A stretch of DNA of 64,000 bases, taken from positions 32,125,148 through 32,189,147 of the forward strand of contig NC_090706.1 of NCBI RefSeq assembly GCF_040954835.1, given 5' to 3'. Below the pieces are notes generated by a model. The model ran no database searches. It was not told the DNA's origin and worked only from the letters and a program-made list of their open reading frames with translations. The position numbers and the translations under genes were made by a program. This DNA is from Lepisosteus oculatus (lineage: Eukaryota > Chordata > Actinopteri > Semionotiformes > Lepisosteidae). Numbering within the stretch: position 1 is the stretch's first letter; each line of letters opens with the position of its first letter. Of this stretch, positions 58,725 through 64,000 are shown piece after piece.

Positions 58725-61700
58725 CTAGCGTATCCCAAAGCTCTGGTTACAGTCGCTGTACACATCTATCAAGACAAATAAAACATTTTTTTCCAATTGG
58801 CTTTGGTATATCTTGAAAGCTAAAAATACCACAGAACATTTTCAAAAGCACAGCGCAGATAATAACAATGAGACGGAAACACAAAAGTAAGGTACAGTCA
58901 TAGGAAATTGTGGGTTGAGAACTGACATTTGTCTAAGCATTCTTACTCAAATGTTGATGCTAGACCTACTCCTGCATCTACCACATGAGACATGATTGTT
59001 AGGAGATCGTATTTCTTACTAAAGTGTTCTGCAGTTTCTTGGAAAATTAAAAACACTCAACAATATGTACAATATAATACTGCAAGGGAAAAGAGGAATG
59101 AGGTGAAAGCAAAGCTAGATCTTCATGGCTTTATTATTATTGCAATCTCACTATTTTAAACTCCATGTGCTGCCTTTAGTTCCTGTTTATTTATAATATC
59201 CAACTTACCATTATACGAATTGTCTCTGCGTAACATCTCATAGTGCACACTTTCATAATCTTCCTCCATTTCATCCCCTTAAGAAAATTGCTGCATGTTA
59301 ACACTCATGATTCTTTGCATGATGGAGCAATTGACTATTTAGGTCCATACACAGAGTCCATAACACAGAGTCTATACAGGAATTAAGATGAATGGTAACA
59401 TCAGGAACAAAATTAAGAAAGCAACAAGTTGTTTCAAGCAGTTTTTATAGGGTCTTTGGGATTTCTATAATAGAGAATGTTCTGCTTGGAAACTTGCTGG
59501 GCACCATTCTTGTTTAGAAAAATGAAAATTGTCTTAATAGCAATGAAAAACAGAACAGCCTTTAAACAACATTATTTCAAATTATTAAAGGTGTTTCGTT
59601 AGTAAAATGTATTTTATTTCTGACATTTGATTTGTTTCCTAGGTAAGGCCCCTGTGTCCCTTGACTTTCAGGAACATTATTAGTCATACCTTATGTTCCT
59701 TAAAAAAACACAAGGTTGCCTTGTGTTGAATAATTGATCTTGTTTTTTTTATTATATCCATATTTCACAAGGAAATTATTTCCAATAATTATAATAATAA
59801 ACCAATATACTTTTCAGTAGTTCAGCCAAATATTAATTTATGTGACATAAAGGCTAAATGTATCAGACCAGAAGAAGGATCCACGGCTGAAACATTGTGT
59901 TTTCTTTCTTCTCTTTTCAGCATGGAATGAACCTATTACTTGTTCCTTTGCAGCCTACACATGCTGACGCAGCTACCCACCTGAACTAAATGTTTCATAG
60001 TTTAGGTTTAGTATCAAAGTTGCCTGGCTGAGGGAACACACCAGTCCATTACAGAGCCTTAAATAAGCACCTATTCTCTGATTGCCAACTGTTTAAACCT
60101 ATGGGTTAATTAGACTACTACATGTGGAGAATGAGGGCTCAGAGTCATGCTCCTGTGACACACTCATCAAAGCTATTTATCCTTTCATATGCTGCAAGCT
60201 ACAGAGTGCCTTACAGTGGGGAGGCTTGGAGAGGTTCTTTGGACTTTATGCCAAGAGCCCAGCAGGTCACCAGCGCATCTCTATTTTCTCAAATCCAAAG
60301 AAGATCCAGGAAAAGTAATGTCCATGCTAAAATCCTGATCATTGTCCACTTCTGCATTCCAGTAATACTTGGCTAATGACATGACCCAGGGTCTGTCCTG
60401 CAACAGAGGGGTCAGAAGGCTCATTACCCGCCCTGGGCATGCTACCATAACCCACTAAATGAATTTGGAATTTAAGCCTGACCTTAAGAAACAATGATGC
60501 TAACCTGAAATGCTGTTTTGGAAGGCGTTCGTGAAGACTTCTGCGTATATATGCTCATCACCCATCCTCTGACCAAGATTGCTCCGACTACAAGTGCCTC
60601 CAGTCCTTGCAAGAATGAATTGAGAGAATCAACAAACATTGGTCATTAATTAGAAACTGTATAATTATCTACTGTATTGAATTAACAGCACTATTTAGTG
60701 AATGGTTTTTCAGTGCTTACGGCAAACTACTGTACATTCAGTACCGTATACTGTCTATTCAATTGAGATAGTGCTAATTTGATTTTGAGATGTTTATTGG
60801 ATTTAAAGGACATCAGGATACTTCAGATTGCATGTTAATCAACCACAGGCATACAGACGTGTTCTAATATGCTTTGGCTGACATTTGAGATATAATTAAA
60901 TGCTATATTCCAAATAGCGCTACTGCAGTGAAACCGCAAATGTAAATATTTTGGGAAAATTATTTTAAAAAAACACATTCTTGTTTTTTATCATAAAGAA
61001 ACTTCAACATTACAAACTCTTTGTGCAGATGGAAACTTTCTGTGGGAGAGTTTATTCCGGTGAAGATAAGATACAAAAAGGGACCTTTGATTTTGTGTGT
61101 CCATATTTTTCCAATCCATAGATTAAAATAAAATCTGATGGATTGATTTTTTTATGTTTCAGTTACTTTTATAGTAAGATATTTCCTAGTTCTATATCTT
61201 CAAATTTTAAACAGAAAACAACAGTCACTACACTGGGTCAGTAGTGGCAAACTCACTACAGTATGCTTTATTGTCAATTATAAGATCTAAATAATATAAT
61301 TGTTAATTTGTTATGCATGCATTAATGTGGCATTCTCTCTTCAATGATTAGATTTTATTTTATTTTCAGAATTCTCCATCATTTCCTATTAGTGTGTAAT
61401 CTGAGGTTGTGCAACCAGTTTCATGACATTATGTGAACAGTACACCTGGGTAGATTCCACGGTTTGAAAATGAGTGCCATCGGTCTCACCTTTGCTGATG
61501 TTGTCTGTACTTCCAGAAGAAAAAGAGTAATGGACCGAGGAAAATGGAGGTGACACATAGTGCTGTGATGGTGACAGTAGACAGCAGAGATGATCTTTCT
61601 ATCCTTGACTGCTCTTTAAAGGAAACTGTGGTTAAGCCAGCTTGAATGTTCAGACTGTCTGAAGGTCTTGTATTTAGATGGCTCTGTTGTGCTTGTAAAA

Positions 61701-64000
61701 AATAAATAAAAAGAAGAAAAATAAAACTGAGCAGGAAACATATGAATATTCAATATGTCTATTCATATTATAAGATTACTCTTTTTACAGTGCTTTTTAA
61801 GAAATTGAGAAAGATGTGAATAGGCTTTCTTTCTTAACCTAACAAGCTATGACACTAAATGAACACAATCTCAACATGAACAACCATAATGTTCCTTCCA
61901 TTTCATTTTGTATGTTTGAATCTATGTATTTATGAAGTTGCCTCTTTTCTTTATCAAACCCCATGTACTCCCATTAAATATTGTTATAATTTAGAATAAA
62001 ACAGGACAAAAAGGTGTAACTTGATTGCCAATTTGAGGCAAAATATGCCGAATTCTTTTGAGAAATGTGCAGTACAGTATTTTCTACATGTTGCAAGGAG
62101 AAATGTAGGAAAAATGCAAGGTTCAGACCCACTACAGTATTTACCAAAATGTTTAGATCAATATTCACATATATTCATTCTTAACTCAGTTTCAGTTCAG
62201 TTATCCTTGATCTTCATTTGTTCAGGTTGCAAAACCTCTCTTCAATAAAAGACTGATCACTTAATCATATCTTCAAGGATTTACAGTAGAGTGGCAATTT
62301 TCATATAAAGCCACAGATGACAAAAAAAAAATCCAGAATTCAACGGAGAGATTAGATCTCACACCATCCCGATTTAATGCAAACCTCTCATTTTGAAGTT
62401 ACCATGCTGTTATAACCTTCTAGAGGTGACCTTATTTCAAAGGAGGTTAAAAAACATGTACTGTATGGCAGCTACTTCGACACACAGGAAGCAGCTCAAA
62501 GGCAGAGAGAAGCTTTCAGCAAACAGTTTACTCACATAACCTCACAACATTTGAAATTAAAATCTCAGGCACACTGAAAATAAGTGTTTCACTGTATGAA
62601 AAGGTTACGATTTCCTAAGGCTTTTGGTATTACACAGGTCTGTAATGATTAGGAAAATCATGGTGAGAATTTAGCCATCAAAGCCTTACCATTGGTAACT
62701 TTGAGATGTACTGTGTGTGTTGTTTCTATTTGATGTAGATTATACACCACACACTGGTACAACCCCTCATCTTGGTGATGGATATCTTTGATGATAATGG
62801 AGAAGTGAGGTTGCTTAATTTTCCTGGACTGAAAACTTATCCTCTTTGCGTCTTGTTTTACGATCAGCTTTTCTGTGGCTGTGTAGGTGATGAGCAGCTG
62901 GTTACACGTTGTATCGGAGCATCTGTACCATGAAACTCCAGCATCAGGGTTTGCATTCCAAAACCTGGTCCCTACTTCACAAGGGAGCTGAACTGTAGAT
63001 CCAGCTGTGCAACTGATTTCAACTACATCTGTTGAAAAAAATAAGGAGCAAGGATAACACAGATGTTAAAAATAAAAATCTAAACTATTTTCCATGAAAC
63101 TGAAGGTTTTTGTCCATACTGCATTTGACGCTATTCCTGAAAGCTGGCTGAAGATACCAGGTAAATTATATGATTTCATTAGTTTATTAAGTAGTATTTA
63201 TTTATTATTGACACATAAGGTTTAGTGGGTGCTTGGAGTCAGCAGAGAGCTAATTTAAAATCTATTTCTGTTTTCCTTACAATGACACAATACCGTACTT
63301 GAACTGTCAGTGATGATTACAGTGCAATTTCAGATCCATGAAGCACATTAAAAGCTTATTTTTCATAATAAAAATATAATTAAGGAAAAATAATGATTTT
63401 TGAGTCATTTGTGCTTTCAATTAATTTTGTATAGGATGTGGGGACAAACATTTTCCTAATTTGTTATACTGTAGATCTACTGCATATTTTGTTAATGTAT
63501 TCGGAGTAGAAAATGCTTTTAAAATGCCATAAAACAATTTGTAAAATTAATTTAGGGAATGTGTTCTTTACTTTTGCTTTACTGTAATTTTAGATGTGTT
63601 TAATGTTTAAATGACCTTAAGTAAAGAAGAAACGTCACTAATATACAGTAGTATCTGTTGGATTTAATTATCAGGAAAAGTAGATATAAATAAATTAGCA
63701 TATGAAGCAATTCTTTATAAACATGATGTGAACTAAACAACATTGTGAATCTGACAAATGCTTATATTGTAAAATATATGAAGTGCAATAAAGCAAGCAA
63801 AATTAAATTGAAAAATACTTAACACCTGTAGATATTTCACATATTGTACATAAATTATTCAGAGAAGGGATAAAATCCAGATATGTTAAAATACTTTTTT
63901 TTTACATTTTAAAATTACTTTGTATGATTATCTGTTCTTACCTGAGACATGCTGACAGACTGTCTGGTGATGAACTAATATTAAAAAACACAAAATCACT
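58725..64000 (-). CDS. One-IgV-domain type I membrane receptor with ITIM (5' end outside window)
   Basis: Six coding exons on the minus strand: 63942-64000 (signal peptide, incomplete), 62690-63028 (Ig), 61490-61691 (stalk and membrane), 60505-60605, 59209-59277 and 58725-58765 with TAG. All phases agree. The signal peptide core is VILCFLILV. The Ig domain has STVQLPC, the core Trp in VSWYRC and the DEGLYQC hallmark; a further CSDTTC pair could form an extra disulfide. After a stalk of about 37 residues, TVTITALCVTSIFLGPLLFFF spans the membrane, followed by WKYRQHQQR. The tail carries IYAEVF, EDYESV and VHYEML. The last fits the ITIM rule (V-x-Y-x-x-L), so an inhibitory signal through SH2 phosphatases is inferred. 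The closest general types are CD300/TREM-like, PD-1/BTLA-like or fish novel immune receptors, but I cannot assign a family. The last exon (DVYSDCNQSFGIR) is short and less certain. Confidence 0.75.
59866..59985 (+). mobile_element. Short retroelement copy with 12-bp target duplication
   Basis: Third member of the 6763/46696 family: GAAGAAGGATCCACGGCTGA, AACATTGTGTTTTCTTTC, TTTTCAGCATGGAATGAACC, TACCCACCTGAA. The flanks CTAAATGTATCA (59854-59865) and CTAAATGTTTCA (59986-59997) differ at one base. It lies in an intron of the Ig receptor gene, in the opposite orientation. Confidence 0.7.

Noticed and set aside
1-64000. CRISPR arrays, prokaryotic operons or phage-like systems
   Set aside because: No direct-repeat/spacer array or compact ORF operon. 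The gene structure is plainly vertebrate.

Overview
The window is a stretch of vertebrate nuclear DNA, almost certainly from a ray-finned fish. Genes are split into short exons with GT-AG introns. The spacers and introns carry fish-type repeats: tRNA-derived SINEs, 5S-rRNA-derived SINEs of the SINE3 kind, a CR1/L2-like LINE relic and short elements resembling Penelope-like element ends. Uncompressed introns and these repeats fit a non-teleost ray-fin such as a gar or bowfin, but I cannot fix the species.

Layout. (1) 1-1681, +: the last coding exons of CD74, the MHC class II invariant chain: the thyroglobulin type-1 exon, a linker exon and a two-residue terminal exon. (2) 6392-15495, +: a 19-exon gene for a predicted 694-residue protein. 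Its N-terminal half is a divergent kinesin motor fold with a broken P-loop and switch motifs, and its C-terminal half is coiled coil. I do not recognise a named orthologue. (3) 17498-21907, -: SLC35A4 as a two-cistron locus. The upstream ORF, split over three exons, encodes the conserved 103-residue SLC35A4 microprotein, and the 323-residue nucleotide-sugar transporter ORF follows in one exon. (4) 28812-56479, +: APBB3 (Fe65-like 2) in 12 coding exons, with a 12-kb first intron, a probable GC-AG intron and a candidate 6-nt microexon in the first PTB domain. (5) 58725-64000, -: most of a gene for a one-Ig-domain membrane receptor with an ITIM; its first codons lie beyond the window.

SLC35A4 and APBB3 are neighbours in human 5q31, while CD74 lies several megabases away on 5q33, so this window joins two parts of an ancestral linkage group. 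Two immune genes (CD74 and the ITIM receptor) flank housekeeping and adaptor genes. I see no evidence that the genes act in one pathway.

All exon borders were derived by hand from reading frame, splice sites and phase. In every multi-exon gene the phases agree from exon to exon.
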